Origin: an uncultured Oscillospiraceae bacterium
GTDB lineage: Bacteria > Bacillota > Clostridia > Oscillospirales > JAAYXM01
DNA: 64,000 bases
Direction: 5' to 3'
Assembly (NCBI GenBank): GCA_934446465.1
Contig: CAKSEF010000002.1
Coordinates: forward strand, 3,564-67,563
Under the pieces are notes generated by a model, which saw only the letters and a program-made list of their open reading frames with translations, was not told the origin of the DNA and made no database searches. Below, in pieces: positions 26,573 through 34,327 of the stretch (position 1 is the first letter of the stretch; every line of letters begins with the position of its first letter). A program made the translations under genes and the position numbers.

Positions 26573-28076
26573 GGCGCCGGCCGATATTTGGCGCGAGTAT
26601 AAGGAATGTGTTGCGTATAACCGCTCGATAAATCTCTATGAAAACGTAAAGAAAAACGAAAACTTTTATATCGGCAAACAGTGGGAGGGACTCCGTGCGC
26701 CCGACCTCGCAAAGCCTGTCATCAATATACTCAGACGTGTGGTAACTTACTTCATATCCATGATAGTTGCCGACGATATAGGCGTATCGTTCACGCCGTT
26801 TACGGACACGCCCGAGCTCCGCCAAAAAGCGGATATCTGGGCGGGTGAGGCGGAAAAAGTAATAGAGCTTGCCTGCGTAAAGGAAAAATCACGCGAAATA
26901 ATCAGAAACGCCGCGGTAGACGGCGACGGGATAATGTATTTCTATTTTGACCCGAACGCCGAAACGGGTCAGCTCGCAAAGGGAAGAATAGAGTGCGAGG
27001 TGCTGGGAAACACAAGTGTCCTGTTCGCTAACCCCTATTCCTCCGACTTGCAGAAACAGCCGTATATAATAATCGAAATGCGGAAAGAAATAGAAAGCGT
27101 GCGCGATGAGGCAATAGAGTTCGGAATGAGTGAGGAGGAAGCCGAGGAAATAACGCCCGATAACGCGGAGGAATCCTTCGGGACACACTCGGGCTACGGT
27201 GACCGGCTCGTTACCGTACTTATCAAATTCTGGCGCGAAAACGGAACTGTCCACGCGGTAAAGACGACGAAAAAGCATATCATACGAGAGGAATGGGACA
27301 CGGGATATCACAGATATCCGCTGGCGTGCATGATGTGGGAGCGGGCAAAAAACTCCTGCCGAGGAATAAGCGCACTCGAAGCAATGATTCCGAATCAGAT
27401 AAGCATAAACCAGCTCTATGCAATGGCGATTCACTCGGTTAAGATGTGCGCTTTCCCGAAAATGATATATGACGCAACAAAAATTTCGGCATGGTCAAAT
27501 AAGGTCGGACAGGCAATAGGCGTAATCGGAAACCCGAACGAGGCGGTTGCGTCGTCGTTCCGCGGGGCGGATATGTCGGGGCAGGTGCTTGAACTTATAT
27601 CGCGCCTTATACAGGATACAGTCGACTTTATGGGTGCGTCGGACTCGGCACTCGGGACGGTAAAACCGAACAATACATCGGCAATCATTGCAACGCAGAA
27701 AACAACGACAATGCCGCTCGAACTCCAAAAGCTTGAATACCAGCGCTTTACGGAGGACTACGTAAGAGTAATTATCGACATGATTGCAACAGACTACGGA
27801 ATCCGCGAGACTGCATTAACGGCGGACGGTGAGAAAACCACCGTATGCTACGACTTCTCCGCGGGAGAAACTGCCGGGCTTCAGATGCGCATAGACATCG
27901 GGTCGTCAGCGTATTGGAGCGAGCTTATGCAGGTCGAGACAATGGACAACCTTTTCTCAAAGGGAATTATAACGGATGTTTTGACATATCTTGAAAGCAT
28001 ACCCGAAAAATACCTCAGGAACAAGGAAAAGATTATTGCAAAAATAAAGAACGGCACAATGCAAAACGCCGAATAG
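26559..28076 (+). CDS. Phage portal protein (P22-like), 505 aa
   Basis: The ATG at 26559 follows AAAGGAGGAAG at ideal spacing. Near the N-terminus, ENFYIGKQWEGLRAP followed by KPVINILRRVVTYFISMIVA matches the first conserved block of portal proteins (F-x-G-x-Q-W ... N-x-I). The middle contains GDGIMYFYFDP, RIECEVLGN and FANPYS, typical of the wing domain, and the C-terminal half has the long helix region with TSAIIATQKTTTMPLELQ, matching the stem and crown order. The length suits P22-like portals without the extended barrel. Portals form the dodecameric ring through which terminase pumps DNA. The gene is intact and ends the operon: a terminator follows 7 bp after the stop, where a phage would normally continue with scaffold and capsid genes. 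Confidence 0.85.
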   Translation: MTVNKAPADIWREYKECVAYNRSINLYENVKKNENFYIGKQWEGLRAPDLAKPVINILRRVVTYFISMIVADDIGVSFTPFTDTPELRQKADIWAGEAEKVIELACVKEKSREIIRNAAVDGDGIMYFYFDPNAETGQLAKGRIECEVLGNTSVLFANPYSSDLQKQPYIIIEMRKEIESVRDEAIEFGMSEEEAEEITPDNAEESFGTHSGYGDRLVTVLIKFWRENGTVHAVKTTKKHIIREEWDTGYHRYPLACMMWERAKNSCRGISALEAMIPNQISINQLYAMAIHSVKMCAFPKMIYDATKISAWSNKVGQAIGVIGNPNEAVASSFRGADMSGQVLELISRLIQDTVDFMGASDSALGTVKPNNTSAIIATQKTTTMPLELQKLEYQRFTEDYVRVIIDMIATDYGIRETALTADGEKTTVCYDFSAGETAGLQMRIDIGSSAYWSELMQVETMDNLFSKGIITDVLTYLESIPEKYLRNKEKIIAKIKNGTMQNAE

Positions 28077-28082
28077 AATTTA

Positions 28083-28113
28083 TGCACGGAGAAATTTTCT
28101 CCGTGCATTTTTT
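28083..28113 (+). terminator. Terminator ending the phage-type module
   Basis: TGCACGGAGAAA pairs with TTTCTCCGTGCA with almost no loop, followed by six T. The stem begins 7 bp after the portal stop, so the module is a closed transcription unit. Confidence 0.9.
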
Positions 28114-28130
28114 ACTCTCTGTAAAAATAA

Positions 28131-28159
28131 TTGTAAAAAGACAAAATATATGGTAAAAT
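28131..28159 (+). promoter_or_regulatory. Promoter of tsaE-tsaB-rpiB-proB
   Basis: TTGTAA (28131-28136) and TAAAAT (28154-28159) are separated by exactly 17 bp. The start codon of tsaE is 30 bp downstream of the -10. Confidence 0.7.
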
Positions 28160-28188
28160 AGACAACATACGGAAACGGCGGTGGAAAG

Positions 28189-28617
28189 ATGAAGTATATA
28201 TCACACAGCGAAAGCGAAACGGAAAGGATAGGCGGGGAATTTGCAAAGAAGCTCTGCGCGGGAAGCATAGTCGCCATGCTCGGCGGTATGGGCTTGGGAA
28301 AGACCGCGTTTGTGCGCGGACTCGCCCGCGGTCTCGGGACGGCGGAGCGCGTTACAAGCCCGACCTACACCATTGTAAACGAGTACGACACCGTTCCTCC
28401 TCTTTTCCACTTCGATTTATATCGCCTCTCCGGCGCCGAGGATTTATTCGGAATCGGCTTTGACGATTACATTGCCCGCCGCGGAATCTGCGTAATTGAA
28501 TGGTTTGAAAATGCCGAAGGGGAATATCAGCCCACACATACGGTAGAAATCTCCCGCGGTGAGGACGAAAACTCGCGCGTTATAAATATTACATTTGCTT
28601 CGGGGGTAGAAGAATGA
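28189..28617 (+). CDS. tsaE: tRNA threonylcarbamoyladenosine biosynthesis ATPase TsaE
   Basis: A 142-residue P-loop protein of the TsaE/YjeE family, which drives the TsaB-TsaD-TsaE complex that places t6A on A37 of ANN-decoding tRNAs. Visible motifs are the Walker A GGMGLGKTAF (residues 32-41), TSPTYTIVNEY (about 56-66, the family signature), HFDLYRL (about 73-79) and CVIEWFENA (about 101-109). All are intact. It is cytosolic. Its stop overlaps the tsaB start in ATGA, so the two are coupled. The partner tsaD lies 19 kb away in a separate overlapping run with rimI. Confidence 0.96.
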   Translation: MKYISHSESETERIGGEFAKKLCAGSIVAMLGGMGLGKTAFVRGLARGLGTAERVTSPTYTIVNEYDTVPPLFHFDLYRLSGAEDLFGIGFDDYIARRGICVIEWFENAEGEYQPTHTVEISRGEDENSRVINITFASGVEE

Positions 28618-29294
28618 AAGTTCTCGCAATAGATTCTTCGTCGAAATCGGCGTCCGTCGCCGTGTGCGAAGACGGAAATCTTGTCGGCGAAGTATTCCTA
28701 AACTGCGGTCTCACACACAGCGTTACAATAATGCCGTCGGTTGAATGGCTGTTTTCAATGCTCGGCATGAAGCCGTCGGACTTGGACCTGATTGCGATTG
28801 CGGCGGGGCCGGGGTCGTTTACGGGGCTCAGAATCGGCGCATCCGTCGCCAAAGGACTTGCGTTTCTGAGCAATATTCCGTGTGCCGCCGTGTCAACGCT
28901 TCGCGCGCTTGCGCAGAATCTGGCGCACATTGACGGAATCATCTGCACAGTTATGGACGCACGCGCAAATCAGGTATATAATGCCATTTTTAAAGCCGAG
29001 AACGGAAAGATAATCCGAATAACGGAGGACAGGGCAACTCTTGTTCCCGAGCTCTGCCGTGAGCTTTGCGGATATGAAAACGTAACCTTGGTAGGAGACG
29101 GCGCAGGCATTGTAAAAGAGGCCTCGGAGAAGACGCTTTCGACAGCGCCTGAAGGTCTTATGTATCTGAGAGCGGGGAGCATCGCCGCGGCGGCGGAGGA
29201 ATGTGAAAAAATACCCGCATCGGAGCTTGTTCCGATGTATTTGAAGCTTCCGAAAGCCGAGCGTGAAAGAATAGAGAAAAACAGAAAAGGATGA
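28614..29294 (+). CDS. tsaB: tRNA threonylcarbamoyladenosine biosynthesis protein TsaB
   Basis: A 226-residue ASKHA-fold protein. The start MKVLAIDSSSKSASVAV, then GLTHSVTIMP and IAAGPGSFTGLRIG (about 61-74) are the standard TsaB signatures. It lacks the metal-binding His pair found in TsaD, as expected for the non-catalytic partner. TsaB scaffolds TsaD and TsaE in the t6A machinery. The gene overlaps tsaE by 4 bp and is followed 7 bp later by rpiB, so all belong to one transcript. The length is usual for the family. Confidence 0.95.
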   Translation: MKVLAIDSSSKSASVAVCEDGNLVGEVFLNCGLTHSVTIMPSVEWLFSMLGMKPSDLDLIAIAAGPGSFTGLRIGASVAKGLAFLSNIPCAAVSTLRALAQNLAHIDGIICTVMDARANQVYNAIFKAENGKIIRITEDRATLVPELCRELCGYENVTLVGDGAGIVKEASEKTLSTAPEGLMYLRAGSIAAAAEECEKIPASELVPMYLKLPKAERERIEKNRKG

Positions 29295-29301
29295 GTGTAT
29301 T

Positions 29302-29754
29302 ATGAAAATTGCAATCGGCGCAGACAGCGCAGGTTATTCAATGAAGGAAAAAATAAAGAAACATCTTGCAGATCGCGGAGTTGAAACGGTTGATTTCGGA
29401 ACTGATTCGGAAGCGTCCTGCCATTACCCGGAGTTTGCATATAAGGTATCGAAGTGCGTTTCGGAAAAAGGGGCTGATTTCGGAATACTCGTCTGCGGAA
29501 CGGGAATCGGAATGAGCATTGCGGCAAACAAGGTCCGAGGAATCCGTGCGGCGGTAGTAAGCGAGCATTTTTCGGCAAAGTGTACGCGCGTCCACAACGA
29601 TTCAAACGTGCTTTGTCTCGGCGCGCGCGTAATAGGCGAGGGAATAGCGCTTGAGCTTGTCGATGTTTTTATTGACACTGCTCCCGAGGGCGGGAGACAC
29701 GCAAAGCGCGTGAACATGATAACGGAAATCGAAAACGGAACATATACGGAATAA
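29302..29754 (+). CDS. rpiB: Ribose 5-phosphate isomerase B
   Basis: A 150-residue RpiB/LacAB-family isomerase. MKIAIGADSAGYSMKEKIK gives the substrate-binding Asp and Ser region, VCGTGIGMSIAANK (about 66-79) holds the catalytic Cys and the anion-binding Gly-rich loop, and VSEHFSAKCTRVHND (about 91-105) holds the second-subunit substrate contacts (in RpiB, His and Arg). The enzyme interconverts ribose 5-phosphate and ribulose 5-phosphate in the pentose phosphate pathway; some family members isomerise allose or other sugar phosphates. It sits within the tsaE-tsaB-rpiB-proB unit with short gaps. The GAGTGTATT leader gives only a weak ribosome site, so translation may depend on coupling with tsaB. 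Confidence 0.93.
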   Translation: MKIAIGADSAGYSMKEKIKKHLADRGVETVDFGTDSEASCHYPEFAYKVSKCVSEKGADFGILVCGTGIGMSIAANKVRGIRAAVVSEHFSAKCTRVHNDSNVLCLGARVIGEGIALELVDVFIDTAPEGGRHAKRVNMITEIENGTYTE

Positions 29755-29766
29755 GAGGGGATTTAA

Positions 29767-30549
29767 GTGTTTTCTTCAAGAGATATAAAGCGAATTGTTA
29801 TTAAAATCGGAACTTCGTCTCTTACGCACAAGACGGGAAGACTCGACTTTGCGCGTTTGGAGAGACTCGCCCGCGCTCTTGCCGATATCAAGAATACGGG
29901 GCTTGACGTTGCGCTCGTGACATCCGGTGCAATAGGCGTCGGAATGAGCAAGCTCGGCATGACGGCGAGACCGCGGGAGCTTATGTACAAGCAGGCGGCG
30001 GCGTCCGTCGGGCAATGCGAGCTTATGCACATTTACGATAAGTTCTTTCTTGACTACTCACAGGTTGTCGGGCAGATACTCATAACAAAAAATGACATAA
30101 CTCAGCCGGAGCGCAGAAAAATGATAGAGGATACATTTGAGGCACTGTTTGAACTCGGGGCAATCCCCGTTGTAAATGAGAATGACTCGGTCGGGGTAGA
30201 GGAAATACTGTTCGGCGACAACGACAGTCTGTCGGCAGAGGTTGCCGTGCTTGCAAAGGCAGACCTGCTTATAATTTTCTCGGATATCGACGGGCTTTAC
30301 GACAGCAACCCGAATGAGAATGAAAATGCAAAGGTAATCCCGCTTGTGAACGGGGTTGACGAGCATATACGCAGTATTGCGGGAGGGGCGGGAACGAGCC
30401 TCGGTACGGGAGGAATGGTTACAAAAATCCATGCCGCGGAAATCTGTCTTGAAAACGGGATTCCGATGGTAATAACAAACGGCGCGCATATTGAAAATGT
30501 ATACGACATAATCGCAGGAAAAATCTGCGGAACTCTGTTTATGAAATAA
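29767..30549 (+). CDS. proB: Glutamate 5-kinase, short form without PUA domain
   Basis: A 260-residue amino acid kinase; GTG start preceded by AGAGGGG. IVIKIGTSSLTH (residues about 11-22), LVTSGAIGVGM (about 49-59), NENDSV (about 138-143), FSDIDGLY (about 171-178) and GTGGMVTKIHAA (about 212-223) are all standard ProB motifs for ATP and glutamate binding. The E. coli enzyme is about 370 residues because of a C-terminal PUA domain; that domain is absent here, as in many Firmicutes ProB proteins. It makes glutamyl 5-phosphate, the first step of proline synthesis. proA is not in the window. It ends the operon at a strong bidirectional terminator. Confidence 0.94.
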   Translation: MFSSRDIKRIVIKIGTSSLTHKTGRLDFARLERLARALADIKNTGLDVALVTSGAIGVGMSKLGMTARPRELMYKQAAASVGQCELMHIYDKFFLDYSQVVGQILITKNDITQPERRKMIEDTFEALFELGAIPVVNENDSVGVEEILFGDNDSLSAEVAVLAKADLLIIFSDIDGLYDSNPNENENAKVIPLVNGVDEHIRSIAGGAGTSLGTGGMVTKIHAAEICLENGIPMVITNGAHIENVYDIIAGKICGTLFMK

Positions 30550-30553
30550 AAAA

Positions 30554-30593
30554 ACATCCTCCGCTTTATTTTAGCAGCGGAGGGTGTTTTTTT
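30554..30593. terminator. Bidirectional terminator between proB and the deacetylase gene
   Basis: ACATCCTCCGCT pairs with AGCGGAGGGTGT (12 bp, one G-T pair), flanked by an A run on the left and a T run on the right. It serves proB on the plus strand and, by symmetry, the convergent minus-strand gene. Confidence 0.9.
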
Positions 30594-31908
30594 ACATGGG
30601 CGGAACGGGGACGGGACGCGCCTTATCAAACACCTTGTTTACGTCAAACAGGTCGGAAAGATAGTCCTTTTTGTCATTTATCATATCATAGTACATTCGG
30701 TATCCGTCAAGATTTCTGCGGCCCTGACGCACATAATTACTGCCGATTTGAAGCCATGCCTTCGAGCTGTCCACGTTGCAGAAATAGTCAAAGCCCATTG
30801 ATTTGAGGAAGGCAAAACGCTCGTTCGTGTCGGAATACTTATGCCAATCTCCGATATCGGAGCCGAACGGGAATATGAGAATGTCGGTGTCCCCGATTAT
30901 CGATTCGACCTCGTTCTTCCAGCGTGTCGAGTCGGTTTTCAAATCCTCAAATTTCATTGTTTTCATATTTCGGTGGCCCCAACTGTGGCTTGCAAATTCC
31001 CAGCCGTCGGCGCGCAGGGCTTCGGCGACCTTTTTGGCATTTTCGCAGTCCTCGGCATATGTCGGATTGTCGTTGTAAGACGGGCAGGTGCGGTAGCCCA
31101 TTACACCGTTGTACCCCGTAAATGCGAGGATGCCCTTCGCTCCCTTGTAGGAAAAGTCGGGATGCTCGCGAACGAAGGAATCAAGTATCGGAACAACGTC
31201 ATATTCGCCGTATACAAATGTTCCGTCGTCCTGTTTCATCGCACAGGTGGGGTTTCCGTCATCCCCGATGACTATGCGCGACGCGAACCCGTCGCCCTCC
31301 ATATATTCGTAATAGCATACATCATCGACGGAAAGTACAAACGGACGCTTGCCTGCGGGAAGCATAATTTTACCCGGCTTGAATGTTCCGTCGGGTTGTT
31401 TTTCCGCAATGTCATGCAGAGAAACGAGAACGTAGCCTTTCTGATACATCTGCTCGAGTATTGCACGAAATTCGGCTATCGTGGTCATGACCTGATTATA
31501 GCCGGCTTCCCTTGTGTCGCCGTCAAACGCCTTTGACGTGTCGGCGATGAGTGAATGGAAAAACACATGCGGTATTGAATAGATATCCGCGGGGGCGAGC
31601 TTGTTCTTCTCGGAGTTAATCCGCTCATACGCGGAAATTGCTTCGTCGCTGTCGTATCTCCCGAGGAGCGCGAGCGCTTCGTCATATTCGTACTGCCGGC
31701 ACATGCTGTCCGCGCGGTATATCTCGTTTGCAATAAGAGAATCCTTTACGCTGACCCATGCGTCCAGGATTTTCGGAGGCCTTCTTTTATTTACCGTTAT
31801 AAGAGAATTAACGGCGAGCACAAGAGCATATACCGCCGCGGCGAGAATCAATGTTGAAACAATAATGAGTATGACACGGCTTTTCCTGTCAGATGAAACC
31901 AAACGCAT
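30592..31908 (-). CDS. Membrane-anchored polysaccharide deacetylase family protein, 438 aa
   Basis: The ATG at 31908 is chosen because GGAGGG lies 7 bp upstream; the longer open frame has no ribosome site. A membrane helix (about residues 12-36) anchors the protein with the rest outside. Residues about 45-110 are a helical region; the NodB-like domain follows. VLSVDDVCYY (D195, D196) gives the catalytic base and metal Asp, and FASHSWGH gives the metal His pair (H308, H312), so the site is complete. A long insert (about 200-270) separates the two motifs, more than in typical NodB domains. Likely substrates are peptidoglycan or cell-surface amino-sugar polymers. It stands alone, convergent with proB. 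Confidence 0.88.
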   Translation of the reverse strand: MRLVSSDRKSRVILIIVSTLILAAAVYALVLAVNSLITVNKRRPPKILDAWVSVKDSLIANEIYRADSMCRQYEYDEALALLGRYDSDEAISAYERINSEKNKLAPADIYSIPHVFFHSLIADTSKAFDGDTREAGYNQVMTTIAEFRAILEQMYQKGYVLVSLHDIAEKQPDGTFKPGKIMLPAGKRPFVLSVDDVCYYEYMEGDGFASRIVIGDDGNPTCAMKQDDGTFVYGEYDVVPILDSFVREHPDFSYKGAKGILAFTGYNGVMGYRTCPSYNDNPTYAEDCENAKKVAEALRADGWEFASHSWGHRNMKTMKFEDLKTDSTRWKNEVESIIGDTDILIFPFGSDIGDWHKYSDTNERFAFLKSMGFDYFCNVDSSKAWLQIGSNYVRQGRRNLDGYRMYYDMINDKKDYLSDLFDVNKVFDKARPVPVPPM

Positions 31909-31992
31909 AAGAAACTCCCTCCGTTCGACATATTTTGCCTTTACTTTAGTATATAGCAAACACAGCGAATAAGTCAAATTACAATTTGGAAA

Positions 31993-32029
31993 CAAAAAAT
32001 ATTCCCCGAAACCGAAGTTTTCGGGGAAT
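31993..32029 (-). terminator. Terminator after glmS
   Basis: On the minus strand ATTCCCCGAAA pairs with TTTCGGGGAAT around a 7-nt loop, followed by A and six T. It lies 11 bp past the glmS stop. Confidence 0.9.
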
Positions 32030-32039
32030 GGTTTTGTAT

Positions 32040-33866
32040 TTATTCAACGGTAACGGATTTTGCGAGATTCCTCGGCTTGTCAACATTGCATCCGCGGTAA
32101 ACGGCTATATAATAAGCGAATATCTGCATCGCAACAACCGAAAGCGACGGCGAGAATTTCTCAAAGCAATCGGGAACAATGAAGAGATTATCGGAAACTT
32201 CTTTGAGCATCTCGGCGTTTGATTCGGACGCGATTGTGAGAACGTTCGCACCGCGCGCCTTAACCTCGCGTATATTGCTTATCATTTTTTCGGCAAGCTC
32301 GGACTGCGTAACTATCGCGACAACAAGAGTGTCATCCTGTATGAGAGCTATCGTTCCGTGCTTCAGCTCGCCTGCGGCATACGCCTCGCTCCGTATATAG
32401 GAAATTTCCTTTAGCTTAAGAGAACCCTCAAGCCCCGCCGCATAGTCAACTCCGCGGCCGAGGAAGAATATATCCTTGTGATTGTGGAACTGCGATGCAA
32501 AATATTGCAATTTCTCTACCTGAGATATTACGCTTTCTATCTTCTCGGGAAGAAGAAGCAGCTCGTTTGCAAGCGCCGCTTCGCCGTCGGCGGTTATGTA
32601 ACCGCGCACGCCACTGAGCTTCACTGCGATAAGATAGAGGAGCGAAAGCTGAGTCGAATAGGCCTTTGTCGTCGCAACCGCGATTTCGGGGCCTGCCCAC
32701 GTATACAGAACATAGTCCGCCTCGCGCGCAATGGTGCTTCCGACAACATTGATAATCGCAAGCGTTTTAACTCCGTGCTTTTTTGCTTCACGGAGCGCGG
32801 CGAGTGAATCCGCGGTCTCGCCCGACTGGCTGATAATGATGCAAAGGTCATTTTCGGAGAGAATGGGGTCGCGGTAACGGAACTCAGACGCAAGGTCGCA
32901 TTCCGTCGGCACTTTCGCCATGTTTTCTATTATATATTTGCCGACCATACCCGTGTGGTATGCGGAACCGCATGCCACTATGTGAATACGTGAAAGATTC
33001 TTGAAAAAATCATACGGAATATCCGTATCAAGCGCAATGTGCCCGTTTTCGATGCGCGGGGAAATTGTATCGCGGACGGCTTTCGGCTGCTCGTGGATTT
33101 CTTTGAGCATGAAATGCTCATATCCGCCCTTTTCCGCCGCTTCAACGTTCCAGTTAACGGTCATGCGTTCTTTCTCAATCGGTTCAAGGTCGGAATTGTA
33201 AACGGTAACCGAGTCTTTGGAGAGGCGGACGATTTCGCCGTCGTCAATCGTGTAGTAATCGCGCGTGCGGGCAAGAAATGCAGGTATATCCGACGCAATA
33301 AAGTTTTCGCCCTCGCCGAGTCCGACAATTAAGGGCGAGTCGCGGCGCGCGGCGATTATTTCGCCGGGAAGGTCCGCACACAAAACGCCAAGGGCGTAGG
33401 AACCGCGCACCTTTGATATGACTTTGCAGAGCGCTTCCATAATATCGCCCTTGTAATAGTAATTGAGAAGATGAGCAATTACCTCCGTGTCCGTCTCGGA
33501 AAGGAAGTGATACCCGCGTTTTATAAGACGTTCTTTTATTTCGGCATAGTTTTCGATAATGCCGTTGTGAACTACCGCTATTCTTCCGTCCTCTGAGAGA
33601 TGCGGGTGCGAGTTTTCGTCGGTGGGCTCGCCGTGTGTTGCCCAGCGCGTATGACCTATTCCGCAGGTAGAAGTGAGGTGTTTTGCTTCACTCAGCTTGC
33701 GTTCGAGGTCCGAAATTCTTCCGTGGGTCTTTACCACCTTGATATCGTCATTGTCAAAAACGGCGATTCCCGCAGAGTCATATCCGCGGTATTCAAGTCG
33801 CTTAAGTCCATTAACAAGTACAGGGAGCGCATCTGCACTTCCTGTGAAACCAACTATTCCACACAT
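32040..33866 (-). CDS. glmS: Glutamine-fructose-6-phosphate aminotransferase (isomerizing)
   Basis: The start at 33866 is set by MCGIVGFTG, because Cys2 must be N-terminal after Met removal to act as the glutaminase nucleophile; a GAAAGG site precedes it. The 608-residue length is normal. The N-terminal glutaminase domain includes the GHTRWATHG segment (about 72-80) and a following HNGIIEN (about 96-102). Two SIS sugar-isomerase domains follow (ACGSAYHTG and SQSGETADS near residues 295-345; LGRGVDYAAGLEGSLKLKEI near 475-495), and the protein ends with KSVTVE, the usual terminal motif. It makes glucosamine 6-phosphate for wall and glycan synthesis. A glmS ribozyme lies in the leader. Confidence 0.98.
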   Translation of the reverse strand: MCGIVGFTGSADALPVLVNGLKRLEYRGYDSAGIAVFDNDDIKVVKTHGRISDLERKLSEAKHLTSTCGIGHTRWATHGEPTDENSHPHLSEDGRIAVVHNGIIENYAEIKERLIKRGYHFLSETDTEVIAHLLNYYYKGDIMEALCKVISKVRGSYALGVLCADLPGEIIAARRDSPLIVGLGEGENFIASDIPAFLARTRDYYTIDDGEIVRLSKDSVTVYNSDLEPIEKERMTVNWNVEAAEKGGYEHFMLKEIHEQPKAVRDTISPRIENGHIALDTDIPYDFFKNLSRIHIVACGSAYHTGMVGKYIIENMAKVPTECDLASEFRYRDPILSENDLCIIISQSGETADSLAALREAKKHGVKTLAIINVVGSTIAREADYVLYTWAGPEIAVATTKAYSTQLSLLYLIAVKLSGVRGYITADGEAALANELLLLPEKIESVISQVEKLQYFASQFHNHKDIFFLGRGVDYAAGLEGSLKLKEISYIRSEAYAAGELKHGTIALIQDDTLVVAIVTQSELAEKMISNIREVKARGANVLTIASESNAEMLKEVSDNLFIVPDCFEKFSPSLSVVAMQIFAYYIAVYRGCNVDKPRNLAKSVTVE

Positions 33867-33904
33867 AATTAAAAATCCTTTCAAAAAAAGGGGACAAAAT
33901 TCCC

Positions 33905-34126
33905 CGACGGCAAGATATGAGTAGATTTAAGATGCCGTCTCTGCCGCAGGCATATCCGTTGTCCCTGTCGTTGCCGACAGTATTTGTGATATGCCCCCAT
34001 CGACCCGCAGCAGGATGGGTCGGGGAGTATCCGCCGAAAACTTCGATACACAAGGCAAAGCGCTTTGTGCTTCTCCCACCTCGTCAACCCGAACAGTGTC
34101 TCCGCATACATCGGGTTCTGGCGCTG
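33905..34126 (-). ncRNA. glmS ribozyme/riboswitch
   Basis: On the minus strand the leader reads TTC-A|GCGCCAGAACCCGAT from 34127 downward; the cleavage site is between A34125 and G34124, exactly as in known glmS ribozymes. Conserved core elements follow in order: GTTGACGAGGTGGGAG, then TATCGAAGTTTTCGGCGGAT, then ACTCCCC, matching the B. subtilis ribozyme closely. Glucosamine 6-phosphate acts as the cleavage cofactor and triggers decay of glmS mRNA. The 3' pseudoknot and P4 regions (about 33905-34010) are less conserved but can be folded. After the ribozyme comes GGGGA-ATTTTG-TCCCC and a T run just before the glmS ribosome site. Confidence 0.93.
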
Positions 34127-34178
34127 AACATACACCGCCTAACCGATAAACATCACTTCCTTTCTCAATGCTAAAAGA

Positions 34179-34207
34179 AGTATACAACAACCCGTCGTGT
34201 TTTGCAA
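34179..34207 (-). promoter_or_regulatory. Promoter of the glmS transcript
   Basis: On the minus strand TTGCAA (34202-34207) and TATACT (34179-34184) are separated by exactly 17 bp. The predicted start near 34172 leaves about 47 nt before the ribozyme cleavage site. Confidence 0.7.
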
Positions 34208-34238
34208 CATAAATTTTCGTTTCGGGCGCAAATAGATG

Positions 34239-34267
34239 TTGTGTTTTGAAAAAAATTGTAATATAAT
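34239..34267 (+). promoter_or_regulatory. Promoter of the lipoprotein-two-component operon
   Basis: TTGTGT (34239-34244) and TATAAT (34262-34267) are separated by 17 bp. The region 33867-34327 thus holds two divergent promoters about 30 bp apart plus the glmS ribozyme, and no protein gene. Confidence 0.6.
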
Positions 34268-34327
34268 AAACGATGTATAGGAATGCGGAAAAACAATGAT
34301 TTTTTATGCGGAAAGGTTTTAAAGCAC

